Positions 44,679 through 57,148 of a stretch of DNA of 64,000 nt are shown in pieces. The DNA is from an alpha proteobacterium HIMB59 (GTDB taxonomy: Bacteria; Pseudomonadota; Alphaproteobacteria; HIMB59), in assembly GCA_000299115.1 (NCBI GenBank), contig CP003801.1:124001-188000 (forward strand), in the 5' to 3' direction. The notes below the pieces were generated by a model that saw nothing but the letters and a program-made list of their open reading frames with translations, did no database searches and was not told the origin of the DNA. Position 1 is the first letter of the stretch. Each line of letters begins with the position of its first letter. Both the position numbers and the translations under genes were made by a program.

Positions 44679-45107
44679 ATGAGTACATCAGAGACATCAC
44701 TATCAAAAAAAATTCAAAGTCCTACTTTGACAAAAAATCAAAAAATTGTTTTAGATTTATTAGAAAATTCAGCTGAACCATTAAAGGCCTATTCCATATT
44801 AGCAAGTCTACAAAAAGAAGGTCTCAAGTCTCCCTTACAGGTATATCGAGCACTCGATAAATTGGTTGAATTAGGCAAAATCCATAAAATTGAAAGCAAA
44901 AATTCCTTTATTATTTGCAATAACTCGAATTGTGCAAATTCTAGCAATACTGTATTTGCCATTTGTGAAAAATGTGAAAATGTCAGAGAGATTAAAAATA
45001 CCCAACTTTTCGAGGGCGTTAGCCAATTAGCAAAAAAACACCGCCTGAATGTGAATCGATATAACTTAGAGTTTTATGAGTTATGTAAAAACTGTAAAAC
45101 TAATTAA
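44679..45107 (+). CDS. zur: zinc uptake regulator, Fur family
   Basis: The 142-residue protein has a Fur-type winged helix (LTKNQKIVLDLLENSAEPLK, SPLQVYRALDKLVELGKIHK) and two CxxC pairs for structural zinc (AICEKCENV, YELCKNCKTN). The position three bases after znuB and the Zur boxes upstream of the operon identify it as Zur rather than Fur or PerR. It would repress znuA and its own operon when zinc is replete. Confidence 0.92.
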   Translation: MSTSETSLSKKIQSPTLTKNQKIVLDLLENSAEPLKAYSILASLQKEGLKSPLQVYRALDKLVELGKIHKIESKNSFIICNNSNCANSSNTVFAICEKCENVREIKNTQLFEGVSQLAKKHRLNVNRYNLEFYELCKNCKTN

Positions 45108-45156
45108 TTTTTAATTTTCCCTCCTAAAAATACTGAATTTATTACATTTTTGTCTA

Positions 45157-45184
45157 TTGACATAAATAAAGACCTATATATATT
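45157..45184 (+). promoter_or_regulatory. sigma-70-type promoter of the rplU operon
   Basis: TTGACA (45157-45162), a 16-base spacer and TATATT (45179-45184) form a good promoter. The expected transcription start near 45191 leaves only about six bases before the rplU ATG, so the leader is very short and no Shine-Dalgarno fits in it. Confidence 0.65.
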
Positions 45185-45196
45185 GTGCACCTCATT

Positions 45197-45673
45197 ATGT
45201 ACGCAGTTCTAAAATCAGTAGGAAAACAGTTCAAAGTATCACCTGGTGATATTTTAAAAATGGACAAAATTGAAGGAAATGTAGGAGATACTATTTCTTT
45301 TAAAGATGTCGTAGCTGTTGGAAATGGCGATAAGTTTGAATTAGGGTCACCTGCCGTTCAGGGTGCTGAAGTTTCTGCAAAACTTCTACACCAGACGAGA
45401 GATGACAAAATTCGTGTTTTCAGAAAGAACAGAAGAAAGCACTTCCAAAGAACAAAAGGTCATCGTCAATACATCTCTATTTTAAAAGTGATGTCTATTA
45501 AATCTGCAATTGGTGAAGAAAGCTTCAAAGAGCCAGCTAAAAAAGCTGCTCCAAAAAAAGAAGCTGCACCAAAAGCTGAAGCTCCAAAAAAGGAAGCAGC
45601 TCCAAAAGTAGAAGCTCCTAAAACTGAAGAAAAAAAGACTGTGAAAAAAGAAACAACTGAGGTAAAAGAGTAG
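45197..45673 (+). CDS. rplU: 50S ribosomal protein L21
   Basis: The ATG at 45197 ([20 protein letters not shown]) gives 158 residues; an in-frame GTG at 45185 would add four residues upstream of the expected transcription start. The L21 core spans about 1-100 ([20 protein letters not shown]). The last 50 residues are an Ala-Lys-Pro-Glu repeat tail, common in alphaproteobacterial L21. It is the first gene of the conserved ribosomal and proline block, with rpmA four bases downstream. Confidence 0.97.
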   Translation: MYAVLKSVGKQFKVSPGDILKMDKIEGNVGDTISFKDVVAVGNGDKFELGSPAVQGAEVSAKLLHQTRDDKIRVFRKNRRKHFQRTKGHRQYISILKVMSIKSAIGEESFKEPAKKAAPKKEAAPKAEAPKKEAAPKVEAPKTEEKKTVKKETTEVKE

Positions 45674-45677
45674 AACT

Positions 45678-45923
45678 ATGGCAACAAAAAAAGCAGGCGG
45701 AAGTTCGAAAAACGGAAGAGACTCGGCTGGTAGAAGGCTGGGTGTCAAGAAGTTTGGCGGCGAACACGTTATCCCTGGAAACATTTTAGTTCGTCAGCGT
45801 GGTACTAAATTTTACCCGGGCGACAATGTCGGAATTGGGAAAGATCACACTCTTTTCTCCAAAGCTGAGGGAAAAGTGCAGTTCAAAAAATCCCGTAACA
45901 GACAGTTTGTTTCCGTCCACTAA
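45678..45923 (+). CDS. rpmA: 50S ribosomal protein L27
   Basis: The 81-residue protein matches L27 along its whole length ([40 protein letters not shown]). Its N-terminus reaches the peptidyl-transferase centre. MATKKAGGS needs no long-leader cleavage, unlike Firmicute L27. It lies between rplU and obgE as in most bacteria. Confidence 0.98.
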   Translation: MATKKAGGSSKNGRDSAGRRLGVKKFGGEHVIPGNILVRQRGTKFYPGDNVGIGKDHTLFSKAEGKVQFKKSRNRQFVSVH

Positions 45924-45954
45924 AATTTCCTAATCTCTCACATTTCTATCTGTT

Positions 45955-46941
45955 ATGGCGTTCATCGATAAAGCAAAAATTTATATTAAATCTGGCAACG
46001 GTGGTCATGGCGCCTTAAGTTTTCGTAGAGAAAAGTTTATTGAATATGGTGGCCCGAATGGTGGCAATGGAGGCAAAGGTGGAGACGTTATTTTCCGAGG
46101 GAACAAAGGAATTAATACCCTTCAACGATATCGCTTTAATCAACACCATAAAGCACAGAATGGTATGGGTGGCGCTGGTCAACTCAAAACAGGATCCAGC
46201 GGAAAAGATCTGATTTTAGATGTTCCATGCGGAACGGAAATCTACAATGAAGATATGACTATCAAGTTGCATGAAATCCTCGATGATGATCAAACCTATC
46301 ACTTTCTTCGTGGTGGCCAAGGGGGTAAAGGCAATGCTCACTTTAAAAGCTCCACAAATCGAGCACCTCGAAAATTTCAACAAGGAGAAAAGGGTCAAGA
46401 AGCAACTGTCCGATTAAAACTCAAGATCCTAGCTGATGTTGGTTTAGTAGGAATGCCTAACGCAGGAAAGTCTTCTATTTTAAATTTTGTCACAAATGCA
46501 AAATCGAAAGTAGCAGATTACGCTTTTACCACACTTCATCCTCATATCGGCATGGTTCAAAAGGAAGATTTAGAATTCGTCTTAGCTGATATTCCTGGTT
46601 TAATTGAAAATGCTAGTGATGGAAAAGGTCTAGGACATGACTTTCTCTCTCATGTAGAGCGATGTAAGATTTTAATTCATGTAATTGATACAACAGAGGC
46701 TGATCCTTTCAAAAATTATCAAATCATCCGCCAAGAATTAGAGAATTATGGGGCTGAAATCGAAAGTAAAAAAGAAATTATTGCACTTAATAAAGTGGAG
46801 CTGCTTGATGAAAAAGAAGTAGAACAAATCAAAGAAAAATTCTCCTCTCTAGATCGACGAATCTTTACTATCTCTGCCGCTACGGGATATCATCTCGATC
46901 AACTGACAAATTTATGCTTAGAATACCTTCAAGATGAATAA
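45955..46941 (+). CDS. obgE: Obg-family GTPase (ribosome assembly)
   Basis: The 328-residue protein has the glycine-rich Obg domain (about 1-158; KIYIKSGNGGHGALSFRREK, GGPNGGNGGKGGDVI) and the G domain. G1 is GMPNAGKSS, G3 DIPGLIENASDGKG and G4 IALNKVELL. There is no long C-terminal tail. It acts in 50S maturation and stress control. The end overlaps the proB start by eight bases, so it is coupled to proline synthesis genes as in many alphaproteobacteria. Confidence 0.97.
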   Translation: MAFIDKAKIYIKSGNGGHGALSFRREKFIEYGGPNGGNGGKGGDVIFRGNKGINTLQRYRFNQHHKAQNGMGGAGQLKTGSSGKDLILDVPCGTEIYNEDMTIKLHEILDDDQTYHFLRGGQGGKGNAHFKSSTNRAPRKFQQGEKGQEATVRLKLKILADVGLVGMPNAGKSSILNFVTNAKSKVADYAFTTLHPHIGMVQKEDLEFVLADIPGLIENASDGKGLGHDFLSHVERCKILIHVIDTTEADPFKNYQIIRQELENYGAEIESKKEIIALNKVELLDEKEVEQIKEKFSSLDRRIFTISAATGYHLDQLTNLCLEYLQDE

Positions 46942-48052
46942 AACATTTCAAAACTTAGCTAAACAATCAAAAGTCATTGTGATCAAAGTAGGCTCTAACA
47001 TCTTAGTCAATGAGAAATTTAAACTACGCAAAAAATGGCTGAATTCCCTAGTAGATGATGTTGCCAAGTTACAAAAAAAAGGCTCTAAAATTATAATTGT
47101 CTCCTCTGGGGCGATTGCATTGGGAAGAGATGTTTTGCAAAAGAAAAAACTCACCAACTTGCATGAAAAACAAGCCGCCGCCTCTATTGGTCAAATTCAA
47201 TTATCTCAGAATTGGCAGCGTGCCTTTGCAAGATCTAAAATTCAAAGTTCTCAAATTTTAATTACTGCAGAAGACCTCAATGAACGAAGAAAATATTTAA
47301 ATATTCGAAATACAATTTATTCACTGATGGATCTCAATGTTATTCCTATTATTAATGAAAATGATACAACCTCCACAGAAGAAATTCGCTTTGGAGATAA
47401 CGACAAACTCTCTGCTATGATTGCCAATGCTCTGTCTGCTGAACTCTTAATATTACTTTCTGATGTCAATGGTCTATATACAAGTAATCCAAAAAAGTCT
47501 TCTAACGCAAAGTTACTGACTTCAGTTTCAGAGATTGATCAAAAAATTGAAAAGTATGTTGATCAAGACTTAAGCGAATTTGGTTCTGGCGGAATGCTTG
47601 CCAAAGTCAATGCTGCGAAGCTTTGCATGCAATCTGGATCTACAATGATCATCTCCAACGGATTAGTGAATAATCCTATCGATCAAATCCATCCTAAAAA
47701 ATCTACCTGGTTTCATCCAGCAAAGAATATTCTGACTAGCCGCCAGCAATGGATCTGGAATAGACCCATACAAAAAGCCATCATTCACATCGATGAAGGT
47801 GCATCCAAAGCTTTGGGTAAAAATTCAAGCTTACTGGCTATTGGGGTAAAGGGCATCGAAGGACGGTTTTATCGTGGTGATACAGTTTCAATTCACTACA
47901 ATAAAAAAGAAGTGGCGCGTGGAATGATTAACTATGATTTTAAGGAAATGGACCAAATTAAAGGAAAAAAATCCAATGAAATCAGTACTATTTTAGGTTT
48001 TGTGCGTGAAGATGAGATCATTCATAAAGACAACTTGGTGGCTTCTCGATGA
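46934..48052 (+). CDS. proB: glutamate 5-kinase
   Basis: The 372-residue enzyme phosphorylates glutamate in the first step of proline synthesis. It has the amino acid kinase domain (VIVIKVGSNILVNE, IIIVSSGAIALGRDVL, VIPIINENDTTSTEEIRFGD, FGSGGMLAKVNAAKLC) and a C-terminal PUA domain (about 275-365). It overlaps obgE by eight bases and proA by four. Confidence 0.97.
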   Translation: MNKTFQNLAKQSKVIVIKVGSNILVNEKFKLRKKWLNSLVDDVAKLQKKGSKIIIVSSGAIALGRDVLQKKKLTNLHEKQAAASIGQIQLSQNWQRAFARSKIQSSQILITAEDLNERRKYLNIRNTIYSLMDLNVIPIINENDTTSTEEIRFGDNDKLSAMIANALSAELLILLSDVNGLYTSNPKKSSNAKLLTSVSEIDQKIEKYVDQDLSEFGSGGMLAKVNAAKLCMQSGSTMIISNGLVNNPIDQIHPKKSTWFHPAKNILTSRQQWIWNRPIQKAIIHIDEGASKALGKNSSLLAIGVKGIEGRFYRGDTVSIHYNKKEVARGMINYDFKEMDQIKGKKSNEISTILGFVREDEIIHKDNLVASR

Positions 48053-49302
48053 GTGAATACTTTGATCAAATTCTAACTCAAGCAAAGCAAGCTTCCTTTG
48101 ATATGGCAAAATTATCAGCCAAAGATCGCAGCAAAATTTTAATGAACATCTCTGGATTTTTAGTTGCTCGCAAACAAGAAATCTTACAGGCCAACCAAAT
48201 CGATATAGATCGAGCCAAACAAAACAATTTATCCGCGCCCATGGTCAACCGATTAATTCTTACAGATATAAAAATCGATCAACTCGCACAAGATGTAGAA
48301 AAAATTGCTCAAATGGCTGATCCTTTAAATCAAGAATTAGAAAAATGGTCAAACCCAACAAACGGACTTCAGTTCTCCAAAGTCTCTGTTCCGATTGGAG
48401 TTATTGGAATTATTTATGAGTCACGTCCTAATGTCACTATTGATGCAGCAAGCTTATGTCTTCGCTCAGGCAATGTTTCCATTTTACGGGGAGGCTCTGA
48501 GTGTATTGAGACCAATAAAAAATTATACGAATGTATTCAAGAAGCCTTAAAAGATTTGCAACTAAATCCTTATCTTGTTTGCTTTGTGGAGCAAACAGAT
48601 CGTGCTTATGTCCAAGAGTTACTTCAGGCCGAAGGGAAAGTTGATGTAATTATTCCACGAGGAGGAAAATCGCTTATTCAAACGATCACTGATAACTCTC
48701 GAGTTCCTACGATTAAACATTTAGAGGGTATTTGCCATACGATTTGGGATGAAGGTTATCCTAAAGAGCAAGCCCAATCGATTATTCATAATGCAAAACT
48801 TCGCAGACCTGAAATATGTGGTGCTACCGAAACATTGCTCATTCATTCTAGTCATTCTGCTGAAGATATCGCGTATGTCTTAGATGATCTGAAATCACAA
48901 GGATGTGAGATTATTGGCTGTGAGAAACTAGCTCAACTTTATTCCATCGATCGTCCAGCCGTGGAGGAAGATTGGTCGACGGAGTATCTGGATAAAAAAA
49001 TATCTGTCAAAATCGTTGATAATATTGAAGAATCAGTTGATCACGTTAATCAATACGCCAGCGGTCACACCGAAAGTTGTTTGACCAATAATAGCCAGTC
49101 CATTCAATACTTTTTTCAAAACTGCAAAAGTGCCATCCTCATGCATAATGCTTCCACTCAATTTGCTGATGGGGGAGAGTTTGGCTTTGGAGCAGAGATA
49201 GGGATTTCAACCGATAAGCTTCATGTCCGTGGACCGGTGGGAGCCAAACACCTCACGACTTTTAAATACCAAGTAACAGGCAATCATACGACCAGACCCT
49301 AA
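48049..49302 (+). CDS. proA: gamma-glutamyl phosphate reductase
   Basis: The 417-residue enzyme reduces gamma-glutamyl phosphate with NADPH for proline synthesis. Family motifs are VPIGVIGIIYESRPNVTIDA, LRSGNVSILRGGSE, IIPRGGKSLI, the catalytic Cys in HLEGICHTIWDEG and FGFGAEIGISTDKLHVRGPV. It overlaps proB by four bases and the following hypothetical gene by one, so it lies mid-operon. Confidence 0.97.
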   Translation: MSEYFDQILTQAKQASFDMAKLSAKDRSKILMNISGFLVARKQEILQANQIDIDRAKQNNLSAPMVNRLILTDIKIDQLAQDVEKIAQMADPLNQELEKWSNPTNGLQFSKVSVPIGVIGIIYESRPNVTIDAASLCLRSGNVSILRGGSECIETNKKLYECIQEALKDLQLNPYLVCFVEQTDRAYVQELLQAEGKVDVIIPRGGKSLIQTITDNSRVPTIKHLEGICHTIWDEGYPKEQAQSIIHNAKLRRPEICGATETLLIHSSHSAEDIAYVLDDLKSQGCEIIGCEKLAQLYSIDRPAVEEDWSTEYLDKKISVKIVDNIEESVDHVNQYASGHTESCLTNNSQSIQYFFQNCKSAILMHNASTQFADGGEFGFGAEIGISTDKLHVRGPVGAKHLTTFKYQVTGNHTTRP

Positions 49303-49712
49303 TGGATTTTACTCAAACTGCTCTTGAATTAGAAAAGCATCGAGCCTATTTGAATGAAATTTCAAAAGAAGACATTGTTCATATTATTAAGTCTGTCATT
49401 TTTCATTTAGAGCAGAAAAAAATCTTTCAAGAAGAAGAGTTAAAAAAAATAAATTTAACAGTTCTGACGAATGAGCCCTTTAATAATCTTTACTTTAAAT
49501 ATAATAAGGAGCGACTTCCTCTGGCTGGAACTATCATCCTACAAGAAAGTGATAATTTAACTTTTACTATTTCTTTGTGCCATCATTTTAAAATGAGAAA
49601 CGCTCTTATTATTACAGGTTCAAATTCTCAGCAATCGGAAATACTTGATATCTTCTTTCAAACATTAAGTGAAAATCAATTGAAGAGTGATTTCATCAAA
49701 ATAATTCAATGA
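49302..49712 (+). CDS. hypothetical protein between proA and nadD
   Basis: The 136-residue product is soluble, Lys/Asn/Ile-rich and has no signal peptide. The first 55 residues look helical (ALELEKHRAYLNEISKEDIV), followed by alternating strands (LAGTIILQES, LTFTISLCHHF, ALIITGSNSQ). The start shares a base with the proA stop and the stop overlaps the nadD start by four, which makes translation very likely. I do not recognise a family. Its fixed place in a conserved operon suggests a housekeeping role. Confidence 0.75.
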   Translation: MDFTQTALELEKHRAYLNEISKEDIVHIIKSVIFHLEQKKIFQEEELKKINLTVLTNEPFNNLYFKYNKERLPLAGTIILQESDNLTFTISLCHHFKMRNALIITGSNSQQSEILDIFFQTLSENQLKSDFIKIIQ

Positions 49713-50266
49713 ATAGGACCGTAGGAATTTATGGGGGGTTCTTTAATCCTTTTCATTTAGGACACCTTCATGTTATTCAATCCTCTCTGGAGCACCTTCA
49801 GCTCCAAAAACTCATTACCCTTCCAACTTTTCACAATCCTTTAAAAGAGAATATCAATTCCCTCCATCCTCATGATCAGATAAAACAACTTCGTTCAGAA
49901 ATTTCCCTGCCGAAAGTGAAAATTTCAGATTTTGAATTTCGCCATCAAACTAAATGTACTGCTGATGTATTAAAAAAAATTCAGTCTCGATGTTCTTTAG
50001 ACCAATTCTATTTAATTGTAGGATTAGACCAATTAGGTCAATTTCACCGTTGGACGGAATATCAATGGATAATCCAAAATATTAGTATTTGCGTTATTTA
50101 TAGACCGAGATATGATGAACATATTGAAAATACACACATTCATAAGGAATTTCCCCACTTATTCATGTCTGATTTAACTAAATTTATCAACCATTCTACG
50201 CCTTGTTTACATATTCTTAACCTTCCTGGGGTAGACTTATCATCAAGTGAGTTACGAGATTCCTAA
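49709..50266 (+). CDS. nadD: nicotinate-nucleotide adenylyltransferase
   Basis: The 185-residue enzyme makes deamido-NAD from nicotinate mononucleotide. The nucleotidyltransferase motif is GIYGGFFNPFHLGHLHVIQS, with LYLIVGLDQL-like FYLIVGLDQLGQFHRWTEY later. The C-terminal S-S-x-x-R motif is present as LSSSELRDS. The end overlaps the rsfS start by 20 bases. Confidence 0.93.
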   Translation: MNRTVGIYGGFFNPFHLGHLHVIQSSLEHLQLQKLITLPTFHNPLKENINSLHPHDQIKQLRSEISLPKVKISDFEFRHQTKCTADVLKKIQSRCSLDQFYLIVGLDQLGQFHRWTEYQWIIQNISICVIYRPRYDEHIENTHIHKEFPHLFMSDLTKFINHSTPCLHILNLPGVDLSSSELRDS

Positions 50267-50615
50267 TCAACACAAAGACCCTGCTGTTCAAGCCATCGTC
50301 AATAGCCTTGAGGATAATAAAGCTGAAAACGTCACTGTCATCCCCTTAAAAGGAAAAGCAGAATTTGCTGAATTCATGGTTGTCGCTTCCGGTCGTTCCA
50401 ATAAACATGTGGACTCCGTCTCGGAGAAAGTTTATCGAGATTTAAAATCTCAAAAGCATTTTGTTCACAAGCCAGAAGGAAAGCCTCTTTGCGACTGGAC
50501 GGTTATTGATGCAGGTCACGTTTTAGTGCATATTTTTAGAAATGAAGTTCGTGAAGTTTACGATTTGGAAAAGCTTTGGTCTGAAGACTTTACCAATATT
50601 AATACGGCCTCTTAA
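50247..50615 (+). CDS. rsfS: ribosome silencing factor
   Basis: The 122-residue protein is RsfS/Iojap, which binds L14 and keeps subunits apart under starvation. Motifs are FAEFMVVASGRSNKHVDSVS, KPEGKPLCDWTVIDAGHVLV and VREVYDLEKLW. It starts with GTG at 50247 inside nadD, since no ATG lies near the conserved start. The next gene is ctpA; rlmH, which often follows rsfS, is absent here. Confidence 0.93.
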   Translation: MSYEIPNQHKDPAVQAIVNSLEDNKAENVTVIPLKGKAEFAEFMVVASGRSNKHVDSVSEKVYRDLKSQKHFVHKPEGKPLCDWTVIDAGHVLVHIFRNEVREVYDLEKLWSEDFTNINTAS

Positions 50616-50625
50616 ATACAAATCG

Positions 50626-51855
50626 ATGTTAAAGTACATTTTAATTTTTCTTTTCGCCTTTCATGCCCCCTCTAGTTTTGCCGATACTACAAAAGAAACT
50701 TATCGCCAACTCAGCATTTTTAATGAAGTATATAACCGAGTCAAAAATCAATATGTTGAAGAACTCACCGACAAAGAGTTAGTGGAAAAAGCATTAAACG
50801 GAATGCTTCAAGCTCTTGATCCTCATTCCAGTTATATGAATGAAGAAGTTTTTAAAGAAATGCAGGAAGACACTTCCGGTACCTTTGGTGGACTTGGAAT
50901 TGAAATTACAACTGATAAAGGATTTATTAAAATCATCTCACCGATTGATGATACTCCAGCATTTGAAGCTGGCATTCAAGCAGGGGATTACATCACTCAC
51001 CTTAATGGCGAGTCTGTTGTAGATATGAACCTAAAAGAAGCAATTGATATTATGCGAGGGGAAGTAGGAACTTCTATTACCATTACTATTATTCGAGGTT
51101 CAGAAGAGCCATTCGATGTTGAACTCATCAGAGATACAATCAAAATGGCTTCTGTAAAGCACCGTGTTTTAAATGATGTTGGTGTTCTTCGTGTTAGTAC
51201 ATTTAATGAGCAAACAACTTCCGGACTCAAAGAAAGTATTCAAGAACTAGAAGAAAGTGAAAATCCACCGATTGGTTATGTGCTTGACCTTCGTAATAAC
51301 CCAGGAGGTTTACTAACGGAGTCTGTATCCGTTTCTGATGTTTTCTTAGAAGAAGGGGAAATCGTCTCTATTCGAGGTAGAGAGAAAAAAGATGTTCAAG
51401 TATTTTCCGCCAAAAAAGGCGATTTAATTAATAAAAAACCCCTAGTGGTATTAATTAATGAGGGTTCAGCATCGGCCTCTGAAATTGTAGCAGGTGCTCT
51501 TCAAGATCATGATCGAGCAGTCATCATGGGAATGAAATCTTTTGGTAAGGGGTCTGTGCAAACTATCGTACCTATTGATGGTGGTGCGATACGATTAACC
51601 ATAGCCAAATACTACACCCCAAGTGGAGACTCAATTCAAGCTGTGGGTATTGAACCTGACGTTGTGGTTCCCAGAGCAGAACTAAATATCATTGATAATT
51701 ATTTTACCTTCCGAGAGTCTGATTATAAAGACGCTCTGGATAATGAAACTACAGATGGCAGTGAAGAAGAAGCTACATCAACTGATATTTTAGAAAAAGA
51801 TTATCAGCTCTCTCGTGCTGTAGACGCTGTTAAGACCATTGCTGTTCTTAATTAA
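50626..51855 (+). CDS. ctpA: C-terminal processing protease (S41)
   Basis: The ATG at 50626 gives 409 residues with a signal peptide (MLKYILIFLFAFHAPSSFA). A PDZ domain follows (FGGLGIEITTDKGFIKIISP, about 80-165), then the S41 domain with catalytic Ser in NEGSASASEIVAGAL and Lys in SFGKGSVQT. An in-frame ATG at 50542 would add 28 residues of rsfS overlap before the signal, so it is rejected. It trims or degrades periplasmic proteins. It overlaps rppH by one base. Confidence 0.95.
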   Translation: MLKYILIFLFAFHAPSSFADTTKETYRQLSIFNEVYNRVKNQYVEELTDKELVEKALNGMLQALDPHSSYMNEEVFKEMQEDTSGTFGGLGIEITTDKGFIKIISPIDDTPAFEAGIQAGDYITHLNGESVVDMNLKEAIDIMRGEVGTSITITIIRGSEEPFDVELIRDTIKMASVKHRVLNDVGVLRVSTFNEQTTSGLKESIQELEESENPPIGYVLDLRNNPGGLLTESVSVSDVFLEEGEIVSIRGREKKDVQVFSAKKGDLINKKPLVVLINEGSASASEIVAGALQDHDRAVIMGMKSFGKGSVQTIVPIDGGAIRLTIAKYYTPSGDSIQAVGIEPDVVVPRAELNIIDNYFTFRESDYKDALDNETTDGSEEEATSTDILEKDYQLSRAVDAVKTIAVLN

Positions 51856-52328
51856 TGAAAACTAATCCCAAAGACTATCGTCCTAATGTAGGGATGATGA
51901 TCATCAATCAAAAAAAAGAAATTTTTGTTGGAAAAAGAATTGATCACCCTTCTGAGTTTTGGCAAATGCCCCAAGGAGGAATTGATGCTCAAGAAGTTCC
52001 TTCCATTGCCGCTTTAAGAGAAATGGAAGAAGAAGTAGGTATTAAGGAAAATAAAGTAGAGATGCTGACTGAAAGTCAGGACTGGTACTACTACTCTATT
52101 CCTAAAGATCTTGCGGAAACCTTATGGAAAGGAAAATATAAAGGCCAACGTCAAAAGTGGTTTTTATATAAATTTAAGGGCACAGACAAAGATATCAATA
52201 TTCACACAGAACATCCCGAGTTCTCTGATTACAAATGGGTTACCAAAGATTTCTTAGTACCTAATATTGTTCCTTTTAAAAAGGAAATTTACGAAAAACT
52301 TTTAGTAGAATTTAAAGATTATTTATAA
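51855..52328 (+). CDS. rppH: RNA pyrophosphohydrolase (Nudix)
   Basis: The 157-residue protein contains the complete Nudix box, GGIDAQEVPSIAALREMEEE followed by VGI, and the RppH-style N-terminus YRPNVGMMIINQKKEIFVGK. WFLYKFKG is also typical. It removes pyrophosphate from the 5' ends of mRNAs before decay. Its last ten bases overlap the end of atpC on the opposite strand. Confidence 0.95.
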   Translation: MKTNPKDYRPNVGMMIINQKKEIFVGKRIDHPSEFWQMPQGGIDAQEVPSIAALREMEEEVGIKENKVEMLTESQDWYYYSIPKDLAETLWKGKYKGQRQKWFLYKFKGTDKDINIHTEHPEFSDYKWVTKDFLVPNIVPFKKEIYEKLLVEFKDYL

Positions 52329-52684
52329 GAGGGGGAATTAATGACCTGCTCAAAAGTCCCTTGAGCTGACTCATTGCCTTCTAATTCTTGATAGGTTTTA
52401 GTCTGTTGATAGTTAGAACTATTCACATCACCTAAAGACTCGATTTGATCAACCAAAACCTCACAAGTCTTATCTTTCAACATCACCAGGCCGCCAGAAA
52501 CAAAAAAGCTTTCTTGGAGCTGATTATTGGCCATTATTGCCATTTGTCCGGGTCGTAGCGAGCTGATGAAGGGTGAGTGATTTTCCATTGCTGCAAAATC
52601 ACCCTCCGCTCCTGGCAATACTGCCATTTCAACTTCTTTTTCAAAAATAACTTTTTGAGGTGAGACGACCTTTAAGTTAATCAT
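52319..52684 (-). CDS. atpC: F1F0 ATP synthase epsilon subunit
   Basis: The 121-residue protein has the beta-sandwich domain (MINLKVVSPQKVIFEKEVEM, GAEGDFAAMENHSPFISSLR, FVSGGLVMLKDKTCEVLVD). The C-terminal helical hairpin is short compared with E. coli epsilon (139 residues), which is common in alphaproteobacteria. It is the last gene of the atp cluster, two bases after atpD. Confidence 0.94.
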   Translation of the reverse strand: MINLKVVSPQKVIFEKEVEMAVLPGAEGDFAAMENHSPFISSLRPGQMAIMANNQLQESFFVSGGLVMLKDKTCEVLVDQIESLGDVNSSNYQQTKTYQELEGNESAQGTFEQVINSPSYK

Positions 52685-52686
52685 TC

Positions 52687-57084
<4,398 letters not shown>

Positions 57085-57148
57085 ATTATTAAGTAATCCG
57101 GCTTTTTTACCACATCATGCGGTTGAATGAGAACATACAAATGACGCA

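Noticed and set aside
45482-45784. Antisense open frame of about 100 codons over the end of rplU and start of rpmA
   Set aside because: A Ser/Phe-rich shadow of the Lys/Ala-rich L21 tail; no start signal and no protein-like pattern.
57085-57148. CCACATCATGCGG near-palindrome between atpH and priA
   Set aside because: One arm position mismatches and the stem would be only five bases; not convincing as a terminator.
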